Positions 33,279 to 45,600 of a DNA stretch of 64,000 nt are shown one piece after another. The notes beneath the pieces are model-generated. The model made no database searches. It saw nothing but the letters and a program-made list of their open reading frames with translations, and was not told where the DNA came from. Position 1 is the first letter of the stretch, and the number at the start of each line of letters is the position of its first letter. The translations under genes and the position numbers were made by a program. The stretch lies in assembly GCA_027919835.1 (NCBI GenBank), contig JANVFP010000026.1, forward strand, positions 1-64,000, given 5' to 3'. The DNA comes from Lentinula raphanica. Lineage: Eukaryota > Basidiomycota > Agaricomycetes > Agaricales > Omphalotaceae.

Positions 33279-36200
33279 TTGGCTGAACTATATGTTAATT
33301 ATAGCCAACCCTCGTTTAGGGATTCACTTCCTGAAGTCGCTGAAACCATAGATCTATACCTAAACAAAGGTGTGGACTATCAACAAAATCGTGTGATCAA
33401 TCCTTGGAAGGAAGGATTTCGAACTGATCCGGACGTGGAACAACTGGAACAGTCCTTTTATCAGTCTATTAAAGCTAAAAGTCTGACGAGAGACGTTCAT
33501 GGGTTGTCCCGGCCAAGTGATTACACTTCAGATCTGGACCATGTAAGTCCAGATCAACCGGATAATTCCCAGTCCTACGACTTGAGGAGTGCCCGGGAAC
33601 GAGTTCAATCGTGGGAACAAAAGAATGGAACATTTGAACAGCATATAGGCGCATATAGTGACCCAATGTCATCATATTCAAATGTATCTGTCTTCGGTTC
33701 TCGAAAATATAAGCCTGTTGCGTTGAAAGTACGCCCGGTTAAGGCTGAACTTCCTGAGGAATTTAGGGTTCGTCGTCATATCTTTGGAGATCCGTTGGAA
33801 GGATTGCCAGATCTGCCAATTCATCCACCTGAATTCACTCCGGGAGTCCGATACACGCAAGAGCGTAAGGAGATTATTGACAAGAACCATCCAGAAGGAT
33901 TCTTAACAAATGAGGAACGAAAACTCGTTCATCATCTGATGAAGGTTCAGGAAATGGGTTTTGCCTGGGATCAATCCGAAGGTGGAACTTTCAGAGAGGA
34001 TTTCTTCCCTCCAGTAAAGATTCCGGTTATACCTCACGAACCCTGGGTCGAGAAAAACATTCCCGTGCCTCCAGGAATCTTTCCTAAGGTTTGTAAGATA
34101 ATCAAGGATAAGATCCTTGCAGGAGTTTATGAACCATCAAGTGCAAGCTACAGATCTAAATGGTTCTGTGTGGTGAAAAAGGATGGAACGAGCCTAAGAT
34201 TGGTGCACAGTCTGGAGCCTTTAAATAAGGTTACTATACGGCACTCCGGGGTTCCCCCAGCTACTGCGGACATTGCTAGACACTTTGCAGGCAGAGCATG
34301 TGGAGGGATCTTGGATATCTTTGTGGGCTACGATGAGAGACATATAGACGTTGGATCTAGGGATCTCACCACTTTCCAAACTCCTTATGGACCACATCGT
34401 CTTGTCAAATTGCCTATGGGATGGACCAACTCGGTACCAATATTCCATGACGATGTAACTTACTTGTTACGAGACGAAATTCCTGAATATACTATTCCTT
34501 ACATTGATGATGTACCTGTGCGAGGACCCGAGAGTCGATATGAGTTACCAGGTGGTGGATATGAAACCATTCCGGAAAACCCACAGATCCGTCGATTCGT
34601 ATGGGAACATCTTCAAAACGTGAATCGGATCATCCAACGAATGAAGCACGCTGGAGGTACCTTCTCAGGACCTAAAGCTTTCGTTTGTTGTGAGGAAACC
34701 ACAGTGGTTGGACATCGTTGTGCCTATGAAGGACAGAAACCAGATGATAAGATTGCTACTACGGTCCTAACTTGGCCTAAATGCGAAACTCGAACACATG
34801 TGAGAGCTTTTCTGGGGACTGTTGGCCAGCTTCGAATGTTCATTCACAACTATTCCAAGAAAGCTGCCCCCTTGACTAAATTGACGGCAAATGTACCGTT
34901 TGAGTGGTCGGAGGAGCAGGATCTTGCTATGGAACTACTAAAGGAAGGAGTGCGAAATGCACCAGCCCTTAGAGTCATTGTTTATGATTGGGAAACACAT
35001 CTATCAGTCGATAGCTCCTGGATGGGAACAGGATTTTACATTTATCAAGTAGATCCTAACGACCCTGAAAAGATCTATTACAATTACTTTGGATCTATTC
35101 CCTACGTGGAACGGGAAGCCCGTTTTTCACAATCTAAACGTGAACTTTATGGTCTGAAACTTGCTTTGGAGTCCACCCATTATCTTCTTTATGGATGCCG
35201 ACAACTGATAGTGGAAACTGATGCGAGCTACATACAGGGAATGCTTGAAAACCCCAGTAGTGGCCCAAATGCAACCATTAATCGTTGGATTGAGGCAATC
35301 CGTAAATTCCATTTCGATTTGGTACATGTCAAAGGTGTGACACATGGACCTGATGGCTTATCTCGAAGACCACCTGGTGGTTGGACGACTCCTCGCGGAA
35401 AGTCGACTAGTGAAGATGATCTGGACGAGGATGACTCCAACAACATCAGGTTTCTGAAAGCGGATGATGCCGACGATCCATTTCCCTTTGATTCGTTTAA
35501 AGATCATATAGATCCAAGGCATGGTTATCTCCTAGGAATCTATTGCCCAGATTTCGAGGAAGATCTAGAACTTGCCAGAGAAGAAGATCTTGAGCATAAA
35601 CTACGAAAGGACCATCTGCTTATGCATGGGATGCAACCAGTTTCTCAGTATCTGCAATATACTACGATTCCTGACAATGCAGTCTGGGGACCAGATCAAT
35701 CATATCCGGATTCCCACAGATCTGATGGAGGAAATCGTTTGGACAAGCAGTTGCCAGAGATCTTGGAGTGGCTGAAAAACCCTGATGCGGAATGTTTCGG
35801 GAAATTGGACAAGAAACAACGGTTGGAAATGGATAGGAAAGTAATTCCCTTCTCCATTGATACCGAAGGTCGACTGTACCATAGGAAGTTATCGTCAGAT
35901 CAGCCTCGTTTAGTCGTGGATCCTGATCGACGAATGGCTCTTCTGAACAGTGCACATGATGCCCTTGGTCACAAAGGTGTCTTTGCAACGAAGGACTTCT
36001 TGGAAAAGAGGTTTTGGTGGCCAGATCTGGACAAAGACGTGGAGTGGTATGTTAAATCGTGCCAAGCCTGTCAGGATCGACAGAGGGCTCTCATTAGAAT
36101 CCCTCCAACGGTTACCTACACCCCTTCCCTGTTTCAGAAGGTACATATTGACACCATGTTCATGACTCCATCCAGTAATGGGTGTAAGTACATAGTGCAT

Positions 36201-37304
36201 GGTCGAGATTCACTTTCATCCTGGTCCGAGGCGAGAGCCTTAAGAGTGGAAAATGCCAGATCAATAGCTGAATGGTTCTTTGATGACATTATCTGTCGAT
36301 GGGGATGTCCTGAGGAAGTTGTTTCGGATAATGTGCCCCAAATGAAGCTTATGCTGAAATGGTTGGAACAAAAGTATGGGATCCGAGGAATTAAGATTTC
36401 CCCGTATAACTCTCAAGCCAATGGAAAGATTGAGCGTGCTCATTATGATCTGAGGCAGGCCTTAGCAAAGACTTGTGCCGGAGATCTGAGCAAATGGTTC
36501 TACTTCCTGAAGCCAATGTTATGGGCAGATCGAGTCACTCCTAGGAGGGGTCTCGGATGCTCTCCCTATTTTGTTGTAACTGGTGCAGAACCGTTACTCC
36601 CTTTTGATATCGTCGAATCTACCTATTTGGTCAATCCACCAAATCGAATCCTCTCTCGGGAAGAGTTGCTGGGTTATCGTGCTCAGGCCCTTTCCAAACA
36701 CCGTTCCTTCATTGAGAACATGAGATCCAGGATTGATGCTAATAAGCGTCGAGATCTTAGGATCTTCGAAGACAAGTTCCGATATACTATCAAGGACTGG
36801 GATTTCAAACCAGGGACCTTGGTACAGATCAGGAACACCACCATCGAGAAGAATTTGGATCGAAAAATGTATAGTCGTTACCGTGGACCTATGGTTGTAA
36901 TCAGACGAACACGAGGAGGGTCTTATATCATTGCTGAAATGGATGGTACCGTACTGAAAGACAAAGTCGGTGCATTCAGAGTAATGCCTCATCATGCTCG
37001 TTTCGAACCAATAGATCTGCCCCAGAACATCCATGACCTGATAGATCTGAGTCCAGAACAACTGGAAGCTATGGTCGATGATGACGAGGATACCCCTGAT
37101 AATGTTGAGGATCTAGTATTCGGAGCAATCCCTAAGATCAACATATCTGAGGATCCTGAAGTCACATTCGATACTTCAGCTGAAAAGGATACAGATCCTC
37201 TGGATCCGAAGGCTGCAGAGTCCGGTTCTAATGATGAAGCACCTGAGGATGACAATTCTGAGGCAGGCCCACGTCGTAGTCGAAGGATCTCCTCATCAAA
37301 CTGA
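33279..37304 (+). CDS. pol: Ty3 element Pol: reverse transcriptase, RNase H, integrase
   Basis: The open frame is about 1,341 codons in a third reading frame, bounded upstream by a stop at 33268-33270 and lacking an early ATG, so start and mode of expression are uncertain. Reverse transcriptase motifs include WFCVVKKDGTSLRLV, GGILDIFVGYDER and the active-site YIDDVPV near residue 410. RNase H follows (LSVDSSWMGTGFYIYQ). The integrase has an HHCC-type zinc region (HDALGHKGVFATKDF to CQACQ) and acidic residues in VHIDTMF, VSDNVPQMK and GKIERAHYD. The C-terminus is acidic with a basic end (GPRRSRRISSSN). All catalytic residues appear present. Confidence 0.88.
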   Translation: MAELYVNYSQPSFRDSLPEVAETIDLYLNKGVDYQQNRVINPWKEGFRTDPDVEQLEQSFYQSIKAKSLTRDVHGLSRPSDYTSDLDHVSPDQPDNSQSYDLRSARERVQSWEQKNGTFEQHIGAYSDPMSSYSNVSVFGSRKYKPVALKVRPVKAELPEEFRVRRHIFGDPLEGLPDLPIHPPEFTPGVRYTQERKEIIDKNHPEGFLTNEERKLVHHLMKVQEMGFAWDQSEGGTFREDFFPPVKIPVIPHEPWVEKNIPVPPGIFPKVCKIIKDKILAGVYEPSSASYRSKWFCVVKKDGTSLRLVHSLEPLNKVTIRHSGVPPATADIARHFAGRACGGILDIFVGYDERHIDVGSRDLTTFQTPYGPHRLVKLPMGWTNSVPIFHDDVTYLLRDEIPEYTIPYIDDVPVRGPESRYELPGGGYETIPENPQIRRFVWEHLQNVNRIIQRMKHAGGTFSGPKAFVCCEETTVVGHRCAYEGQKPDDKIATTVLTWPKCETRTHVRAFLGTVGQLRMFIHNYSKKAAPLTKLTANVPFEWSEEQDLAMELLKEGVRNAPALRVIVYDWETHLSVDSSWMGTGFYIYQVDPNDPEKIYYNYFGSIPYVEREARFSQSKRELYGLKLALESTHYLLYGCRQLIVETDASYIQGMLENPSSGPNATINRWIEAIRKFHFDLVHVKGVTHGPDGLSRRPPGGWTTPRGKSTSEDDLDEDDSNNIRFLKADDADDPFPFDSFKDHIDPRHGYLLGIYCPDFEEDLELAREEDLEHKLRKDHLLMHGMQPVSQYLQYTTIPDNAVWGPDQSYPDSHRSDGGNRLDKQLPEILEWLKNPDAECFGKLDKKQRLEMDRKVIPFSIDTEGRLYHRKLSSDQPRLVVDPDRRMALLNSAHDALGHKGVFATKDFLEKRFWWPDLDKDVEWYVKSCQACQDRQRALIRIPPTVTYTPSLFQKVHIDTMFMTPSSNGCKYIVHGRDSLSSWSEARALRVENARSIAEWFFDDIICRWGCPEEVVSDNVPQMKLMLKWLEQKYGIRGIKISPYNSQANGKIERAHYDLRQALAKTCAGDLSKWFYFLKPMLWADRVTPRRGLGCSPYFVVTGAEPLLPFDIVESTYLVNPPNRILSREELLGYRAQALSKHRSFIENMRSRIDANKRRDLRIFEDKFRYTIKDWDFKPGTLVQIRNTTIEKNLDRKMYSRYRGPMVVIRRTRGGSYIIAEMDGTVLKDKVGAFRVMPHHARFEPIDLPQNIHDLIDLSPEQLEAMVDDDEDTPDNVEDLVFGAIPKINISEDPEVTFDTSAEKDTDPLDPKAAESGSNDEAPEDDNSEAGPRRSRRISSSN

Positions 37305-37325
37305 GTTAGACCAACAGATCTATTT

Positions 37326-37337
37326 AGTTTGGGGGAG
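37326..37337 (+). other. Polypurine-tract-like motif 1, after pol
   Basis: AGTTTGGGGGAG lies 21 bases after the pol stop and is identical to the core of the tract next to the LTR. In an ordinary Ty3 element the LTR would follow here; instead antisense gene 1 follows. Confidence 0.7.
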
Positions 37338-37512
37338 TCCGGTTATTGATCTTTCGAAAATTCTATCTCAACATGCTCGAGGAAGTTGGTCATCGACTGA
37401 ATTACCTCAAAAACTACCTAATACGTTACTTGACTGCATATCAGGTATAAAAATAGGTACCAGGACAATGGGAACGAATGGATCTGGTGTTTCAACTACT
37501 TCAGACGTCTAT

Positions 37513-39493
37513 CTAAGGCGCGGAATGTGGAGGAAGCGAAGGATCTAGGCGTGCTAGCTGTTCTCTATCACCTTGTGGATCACCCCTGGGTGGCATCATA
37601 AGGGGACGAGTGTAGGGTGTGTAGGAAGGAACGACAACCACTTCCTCGCGAGGATTGCTGTCGTCGTCGACGTTCAGGGGCTTTTTCATGCAGAAAGCCT
37701 TCCTGGCGTTGTCGATAATGGCCTGACTTGCCAACCCACGTCGAGCGTAATACCTAGCTTTGATGGAACAGTCGAAAAGCTGATTCTGATGGAAGTTGAC
37801 CAAGGCATTGAACTGTGCCTCGGTATAGTTGCTGTACTCAGCAGCGTGGCTATGAGTGATATCTTGAAGGAGACGGACGAGGTCCCAGTTTTCGGAATCT
37901 CCAGGGTCGCCTGTGAAGATGATTAGCTCAGATACCACGCCCTAGAGACAGTTCAAACGCAAGACAACATGCTAAAGCAATAGATCTAGTGATCCTTGCT
38001 GCTCTGTGATAAATAATAGAGCGAAAAGAAGAGAAGATCTGTTGGAAATGACTCGAGGTACTTACAAGTATCGGCCAGATCTAGGTAGACCTTGGTCCTC
38101 TTGGTCTGTTCCTCTCCGGTCGCCAGGGGCTGAACAATAGTCTCAGGTCCAGCAGTGGTTGAGTAAGGCTCAGGATTCACTGAAGTCTCGGCGGATCCTG
38201 CGGCCCCCACGTCTTGGTCCTGTCGCTTTCGTTTTCCCTTGCCCTTGGAAGCCTTCGTAGTCTCTTCCTCAGCATTCGTCCCCTTGGCCTTAGCCTTGGG
38301 TTTGGGTTCCTCTTCCATCTAAAGAATCGTCAGATCTATTCGTTTTGAGTAGATCTAAAGGTACTTACGATGATATCCGGGTCAGCCATTGGCTCAGGAG
38401 TCCCCTCTATGACCTTAGACTTCTTTTTGGACTTGGACTTAGACTTAGCCTTGGGAGACGCCTCTTCTTCACCTGCAACGTCCTCCATCTGAAGATCTTC
38501 ATCAGAAACCGTTAGATCTATCAAGTGGAACGACGTACAGGGCTATCTTGGTCAGCTACTTTGACGGGAGTGCCCTTTCGATACAACTTAGCACGACGTT
38601 CGGCTCGATAAGCAAGAATGGCGTAGGCTGCAATGCCATCACAGCCTGGACTTGCCTGTTGACGACGAAGGAAGGCAGTAGTTCCCTTGGGACGGGCCTT
38701 ACGTGCAGCAGCCTCGTCTTCAGCTTCGGCGGCGGCGAGATCTGCTTCCTAACTCGATGGTTCAGTACTTCGGATCGACTCGACGAACAGATCTACTCAC
38801 GATTTCTTCCATGAACTTCTGTTCAGCGTCAATGGGCTCGACTGAAGCACGTTCCACGGTCTTTTCTCTGGCCTTGGACGATTCCTTGCCTTTGGTCTTT
38901 GAAAATTGATCAGATCTATCGAGGGGACAAAGTTATTCGAAGTATTACTTACTCCTGGAGTCGAGTTTTTGACGTCCTTTGCAGCAGCTTCGGCCTTCTG
39001 CATTTTGGCTCTTGTGGCGGAACGACGGATCTTGACGAGCTCGTCGAGGAATAGTTCCATCCGGGAGTCTTGTCCACCCTCATTCTTGACGTTGGGGTAG
39101 AGTCTGCCGGCCTCCTCTGCGATCTCAGAGAAGGCCATGATGCCGATCAAGGCCTCACTCAAGGCCTCGTACTGTTGCATGTACGAAGTGTTGAGACTGG
39201 CAGCCTCCTTCGACACCTTAAGGGACTGGAAAAGTCGTCAAATGTCTGATAATGAACAGATCTAGTCATGACATACATACAATGTGTTCATAGGCAGATT
39301 TTACATCAGCCATGATCGCTTTTCTCGTCGAAGTCTGAAGCTTGATGGATCCTTGTTGATTGATAGCAGCACTGAATCCTAGGGTACGATCTTGACATAG
39401 TACCTTGACCCAGTGTGCTGCATCGTCAGCCCAGTCCTCAAGCTCGGACTCCAAACGAAGGGGAGTGTTGGAAAATTCGTGGTTGGGCGCCAT
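37513..39493 (-). CDS. Retroelement antisense gene 1, unknown function
   Basis: About seven exons (near 39493-39281, 39225-38951, 38899-38804, 38750-38538, 38490-38370, 38318-38066, 37941-37513) with GT-AG borders read opposite to pol. The N-terminal half is helical (LEDWADDAAHWVKVLC; YEALSEALIGIMAF). The middle is Lys/Glu/Ala-rich with basic nuclear-signal-like stretches (SKSKSKKKSK; GKGKRKRQDQD). The C-terminal exon looks folded (FTGDPGDSENWDLVRLLQDI; NFHQNQLFDCSIKARYYAR). No family was recognised. It is flanked by polypurine-like motifs on both sides. Exact splice sites were not all phase-checked. Confidence 0.6.
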
Positions 39494-39584
39494 ATTTTTG
39501 TTTGGGAGTTGGATCTACTCGGATCAGTGCTGTTTTATACGAAAACTTTTCCTTGACTGAGTCAGCAGGGACTGCTGAGCTTTT

Positions 39585-39596
39585 AGTTTGGGGGAG
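39585..39596 (+). other. Polypurine-tract-like motif 2, between the two antisense genes
   Basis: AGTTTGGGGGAG is followed by GGGA. It lies between the start of antisense gene 1 (39493) and the stop of antisense gene 2 (39637), and has the same core as the motifs at 37326 and 52426. Confidence 0.7.
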
Positions 39597-39634
39597 GGGA
39601 CACTGTGTTTCGAAAATTTTCAAAATTTTAAATT

Positions 39635-42600
39635 TTACGAAGTCAGTGATCTAAGGTCGGCAAAAGCAGTTTTTACCTGGAAGTTTGGGTTTGTGAGGAA
39701 GAGGGCATGATGGGTCGTTGTGTCGAGATCATTGTGCGCTAGTGTGGCTTCCGACTCCTCCGTTGGTTCGTGAGGCTCCGCCGCGGTTGATTTGGAACCT
39801 TTAGTCTTCGTGACCGCGGTGGGATCCGCAACTTGAGGAGGTGGTGTCTCCTTGGTGGTTTTGCTTCTCTTGGCAGCTGGTTCGTGCATCTCCTGAAAAA
39901 GGGAGAGAATCAGTAACGTCCAGGAGTAGATGGTCCAGTGGCAGAACTTACCACGTCTTCGACATGCAGGGATGCACTCCGTTCGCGTTTGATAGGCTTG
40001 GGAACGGGTCGTTTCGCGGAAGGAGGCCCTACCTTGGAAGAGGCAGACTTGGCAAGACGAACTTGTGGGCTCTTTCGAGTGGAAATCCCTGCAGATCAGC
40101 TGAAGCTGTAAGATCAATGCATAACAAGTGGATAACTGTCCATACATGTTATGCGTAATGAACGGAACGCTATCCCACCCTACCCAGGGCTTGGTAGGGC
40201 GTACCCCAGCGCTTAATAGGGCATACGGCAGTAGCTCGGCACTCTTTTACAAGCGCCTATTCGGTTCCACGGCACTCCCTGATCTGAGGATATCCTCGGC
40301 TTCTGTTCGGCCAGCTCTCCTTTCGGCGATGACTCGGCACTCTCTTTCTCTTCAACCTTCTTCTCAACGTTCACCATCCCCCTCATGGACGGTCTTTCAA
40401 ATACTTCTCCATCTCACCCTTCGCCGACTGCTACCCAACCTGCATCTACAACCACACCCACACCACAACCGACTACTTCTCCATCTCACCCTTCGCCGAC
40501 TGCTACCCAACCTGCATCTACAACCACACCCACACCACAACCCGTCTCTGTACCCAATAATCCAAGTCGGCCCAAGCGCGGTAATCGTGGAAACTTTCGA
40601 GGCGAACACTTGGAGTTTCTACAAGCCCGTATCAACAGTTACCTCGCGCTCACTGTCCGTCAAGAAAAAAGCCAGTGGATAGCTAAACTCACCCATGAGT
40701 GGTTCGAGAGATTTCCATGGCACACTCAAGCTGAACCCGCGGAATTTGCCATTCTTCACGGCGAAAACGGCGACCTCACCAATGAGCAGCGAGCTGAATT
40801 AGAACAACGTCGAAATGAAGTCCTCAGTCAAACGGTCAAGGCTGGGCAGAAGGTTCTTGCTTTTCCATTCTCATCGCGTTTACTACCCTCTCACAACAAA
40901 ACTCTAGGAACTTGCTAACTGGGTTCACCGCCAAAGTCAGAAGCCCGTTCAGCAAGAAAACGCGAAAGCTTTTGTGGCCATTAGCAAACAGATGTCCAAG
41001 GCTGCCGGCGGTGCTCCTCGACGCAAGCCCAACTACAAGTTTTTCATGTCACACCTGGAATTCAAGCCCATCTTTCAAGCGTATTACGAGGAGAAGACAG
41101 CAGGCAACCCCCCTCTAAAGGCTCAGCGTATGGCGGTACAGTGCCAACTAGCCCAAGAACTCTACGCAGCTCAAACCGATGAAGTCAAACTCAAAATTGC
41201 TCTGGAGAATACCGAATCGCATTCCGAACGTTTCGCCGCATTCAAGAAGCTGCTAGGTGGTCAGGGATTCAGCCTCGAAACCATTGACCAGCTAACAGAC
41301 GCGGACAAGGCCTTGTAAGTCTTCTATCTCGTCATCTTTTTCCACATGTGTTCATTAAAAATTAAATAACGTAGGTGTCGCGCGAGTCTCACCCAGTTCA
41401 TGCAGCCCCTTCTTGATGCCGTTCATGCACATACTGGTTTATGGTTGACCCTGTTCATTGGAGCGCCGCCCGAGACTGGCAGCGAACAGTTCACTCTTGC
41501 CACGTAAGTCGCAAATTATTACTCAGACCTCTCGTTTGACACTATGTATTTCGTTTAGCATCAGCTCTGGGAGCGTCAATGGTCAAAAATTCCAGCAGTG
41601 GAAATCTGGAAAGCCTCTACAGAACTCTATTCGTGAATTCATATTATACCTCAATGAGGCTTTACCTAGTATGTCCCCATTTGTTCTGCCCAGATGTGAC
41701 TATTGATTTCTACTCAATAGCACCCCTTCCGATTCCGGACTCTCCCACTCCTGCTCATTCGACGGACATTTCCCATCTGATCAATAATTCTTCCCTCCAT
41801 ACAATTCCTGAAGTGAATACTTCTGAACCGAAAACATCAGCTTCTGAACCGAATACACGCACCGCTACGAAGAGGAAGCGCCGCAAGTCGAGAAAGGCAG
41901 ATGACAAGGGCAAAGCAGATGATGATGATGAGGAGGAAGAATATGAGGACGGTGACGGTGACGAAGAAGATTATGACGAAGAGGACTATGACGAGGACGA
42001 AGACGAAGACGAAGATGGCGACGGAGAGGATGGGGACGATCTACCTGGACTTTCTGCCTATCGTCGCCAACAACTCTATCCCGAAAGTCTGCAATATCTC
42101 CGTAGTCTCACGGGTGCCGCACGTAGAGCTGCCATACAGCGTATTTCCCTAAAATACAGCAAGTACGAATTCCTGCGCGAAAACACCGTCCTCAAAAACA
42201 AGTTTATGCTTAACCAGCTCATGGAACGAAGAACCGGTTCAGATATCATTGCCAATGGTATTCCTTCCTCTTCAACTACAAACGCCACCTCCACTCCTCG
42301 TGATCGTGAAGGTGACCCTTCGTCTTCTGCTGCGACCGTGACCTCCACTCCTCGTGATCGTGATCGTGAGGCTATCACTTCGTCTTCAGCTCCGACCGTC
42401 ACCTCCACTCCTTCTCGTGATCTCACCACTACGAACACGCCTACAGACACTGAAACCAACACTATCCCTGATCTAGACCCTTCAGCTCATTCATCCTCGT
42501 CACCCACCACTACGGATAGCACGGTCACTGCTGTTGACACTTCATCTTCACTACAGAAATCTGCATCCGACGCAGACAATACAAACTCACTGCCGCAGAA

Positions 42601-45600
42601 TTCTCCGTCCGACGCAGACAACGCAAACTCCCCACCGCCGAATTCCGAACTCAACGACCCTTCATCTCCAACGCACATTTCTGATTTGCCTATGGACCAA
42701 GAGAACGATCAACAAGCCGACCCTTCATCTCCAACGCAGACTTCTGATTCTCATTTGCAAGGTGCCAACGAAACGTCTACGGACCAGGAGAATGAACAAG
42801 TTGACAGATCCGGCTGGCCTAAATGGGTATCCGATGCCTACGATGCTCTGATGGCAGACAATCGACCGTCGGATGACCGGTGGGTTACGACTCTCACAGC
42901 CTGGATTACATTCGAACAGAATCACGAGTTCCGCAATCCCAATGGATCCGTGCGTGCTACATTTCGATTGATTTCCTCCCATCACGCTAACATAACCCTT
43001 GCAGTCTGCTACCTTGAAAGCTACTGGTCGTCCTCATGCGATTTCGTGGTGGTTCCGGAACCAAAAGCCGGTATCGCGTGAACCTCCAGATGATATTTTT
43101 GGCGACGTCAACGAGTTTGCAGCACAGTGGTGGGTATGGTGGTCCATGATCAATCCGCCTTGGAGGGAACGAGACAGTACAACAGGCCGTGTCATCATCA
43201 ATGAAACCGACAACGGCGATTGGTCTAACCTCACTCGTCCTGGCCAATGCGGAATTCTCACCGTGCTGTTTTGCTTGTTTTGGTGGCATCAACGCCTTCC
43301 AGGACCTTGTCAAGAGTGGAGCAATGCTTTACGGGATGTAGCTTGGGTTGTCAATGAGCTTGTGCACGATACCAAGTATTGCTCCATTTCCTCACTCCGC
43401 ATTTGATCCTTATTCTTTTTTTCTCGTTCAGACCGCAACGCCAATCAAAGAAACGAAAATTGTCTCCATCTCCGGAAGAGCAAGGTCCACGTACTCGGGC
43501 ACGGGCTAGGCAGAATGAGCGCGTATAATTTCTTTCTGAAAGTGTAGAATAACCGTATAACCGTATGACAATTGAATTCTCTTCATCCTCTCATTGGCCC
43601 TGACCTAAACCAGAAACACAAAAGTCCGATTTGCACGTGTAAACAGTGCCATGAGTGGTACCACCATTATCTTGTCCGACAGTGAAGACAGCGATAGCGA
43701 TATGTCTCCCACTCTCTCCTCTACTGATTCCCTTTCAGTCTCTCTTACAGACAGCTTCCGTGACTTGAGGATGGAGACACAACCAACCTGCAGCCCTGTT
43801 TTGTATCGGTCTTCGAACCCCTTCTATGATTCCACCAAACCAGGGCAATATGAATTCTATAACGTCTACGCTGGGGATCAACCGGGAATCTACAAAGATT
43901 GGCAAGTTTCCTTTATTCTGTATCAACGCATTCATCTTCATATGTCATTGTCTAGGGCTGATGCCAGTGGTCGAGTGACCAACGTTAAAGGGAATCGTCA
44001 CAAAGGCTACAAAACCTGGGCTCAGGCGTTAGAGGGGTGGAGACAAAATTGCAGCTCATACCATCATCACCCTCCTGAGTTCGTCGATGGCACTCCATAT
44101 TCACCTATCACTCGGCCTGAGACTCCACCACCCTTGACGCCCCCCCCTTCTCGTCAGAACATCGAATATTTCAACGCCACCGCCACCAAACCAAGTACCC
44201 CATCCGGGCCATCCCTGAATACTCCACAGCATCCGATGCGTCACACCACTACTCAATCAGATGTCCAATATTGGGCTATCCGCTCGCACGGATTTGTAGG
44301 GGTTGTGTCGTCGACGTGAGTATTTTTTTCACTTATCTATCAGAATAACTGCTCATTTGTTGATAGAGCGCAAGCCCAGGTCATCGCCGATGAAGCAGCT
44401 GCTCGCGGCGATGATATTTCTATGCGCCTGGTAAGCGGTATTTCGGAGGCTGAGATGTGGTTGAAGGCTCCTATGCAATCATAATGTGTCGTTCTCAGTT
44501 GAAATGAATATATCCTGCCATTGTCAACACCTTACACGCATTCATTTATTTGTCTGAACAGTACTAATAAGACATAAGATTTGCATCACAGCCTACGCAG
44601 ATGCCGGATAATCTTCCGGATGCTGGAGATGTCCATTGCGCCGTCGCAGATAAAGGTGAAAGCTCTTCGCACCGTGGTTTTCGATGTATCGCAAACAACG
44701 GCGACGATCTTCTTCGTACCGACGCTCCTCCCGATGCCTATATATCCTTTAGACATAACTCTCTGCATAGACCGAAAAAGCTCACCGTTGACGATACGAT
44801 TCCTCGTAGGCTTTTTGCTTTTCTCTGTCTTGTTCAGAGTGTTGTGCTCGACGCCTGGAAGACCTACATGAGAGAGATATCTACAGATGTCCAATAATAG
44901 AATACCAACTTAGCCATTCGTTGCCTAGCTTTTTTTCGGCATTCATCGATGTTTCTACGCGCGAGTCTTACTGAGTCACAGTGTTGATGTTTGAAAGGTC
45001 AAGGGAGCGAGCAAACCTTTCTTCGTATCGCTTGCGTGCTTGTTGCAGCGGTGTGAGCTCCTCTGAGTCTTTATCAGGTACTTCAGATTTGTTTGAAAGC
45101 ATGTCAGGCGGTTTATAAGTCTTGAAATGTTGAGATTGCACGCCAGGCCGAGTGAGAGCTGAAAGGCTGACATCGAACTTGCGATGCCCTACATGACCAG
45201 TTCGCGATATGATTATCAGCGACTGTCCATTATACAGGTGAAAAGTATCATACCTTGTGGTTTTTTATAATCAGACATCCTACAATGAGTTTGTGTCAAA
45301 AGGTTGAAGAAAGACGTTGGAGAGCTCTGCGTCGAGAGAAGATCTTGACTGTCCAGAAAGAAAAGACAGTCAATAGGCTATTGAAACCTAGAGCATCCAT
45401 CAGCAATTTTGGAGCTCTTTACATGGCCAGTTCCCGATAATTTATCAATACTCATTGTATCTCTGCGTCTATGCTCACACAAAAATAGGAACATGTTGCT
45501 TGACTTATCTACTGGTTCATGGAGAAAAAGGTCGATCATCGTGCATTTTACAAGGCATGTAGAAGTATTGAGGATCAGCGACTTCTTACATGGCCAGTTC

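Noticed and set aside
44601..44897. Plus-strand 98-codon frame in KDZ-B
   Set aside because: The opposite strand gives a more plausible charged, helical product that splices from an upstream start; no feature supports the plus frame.
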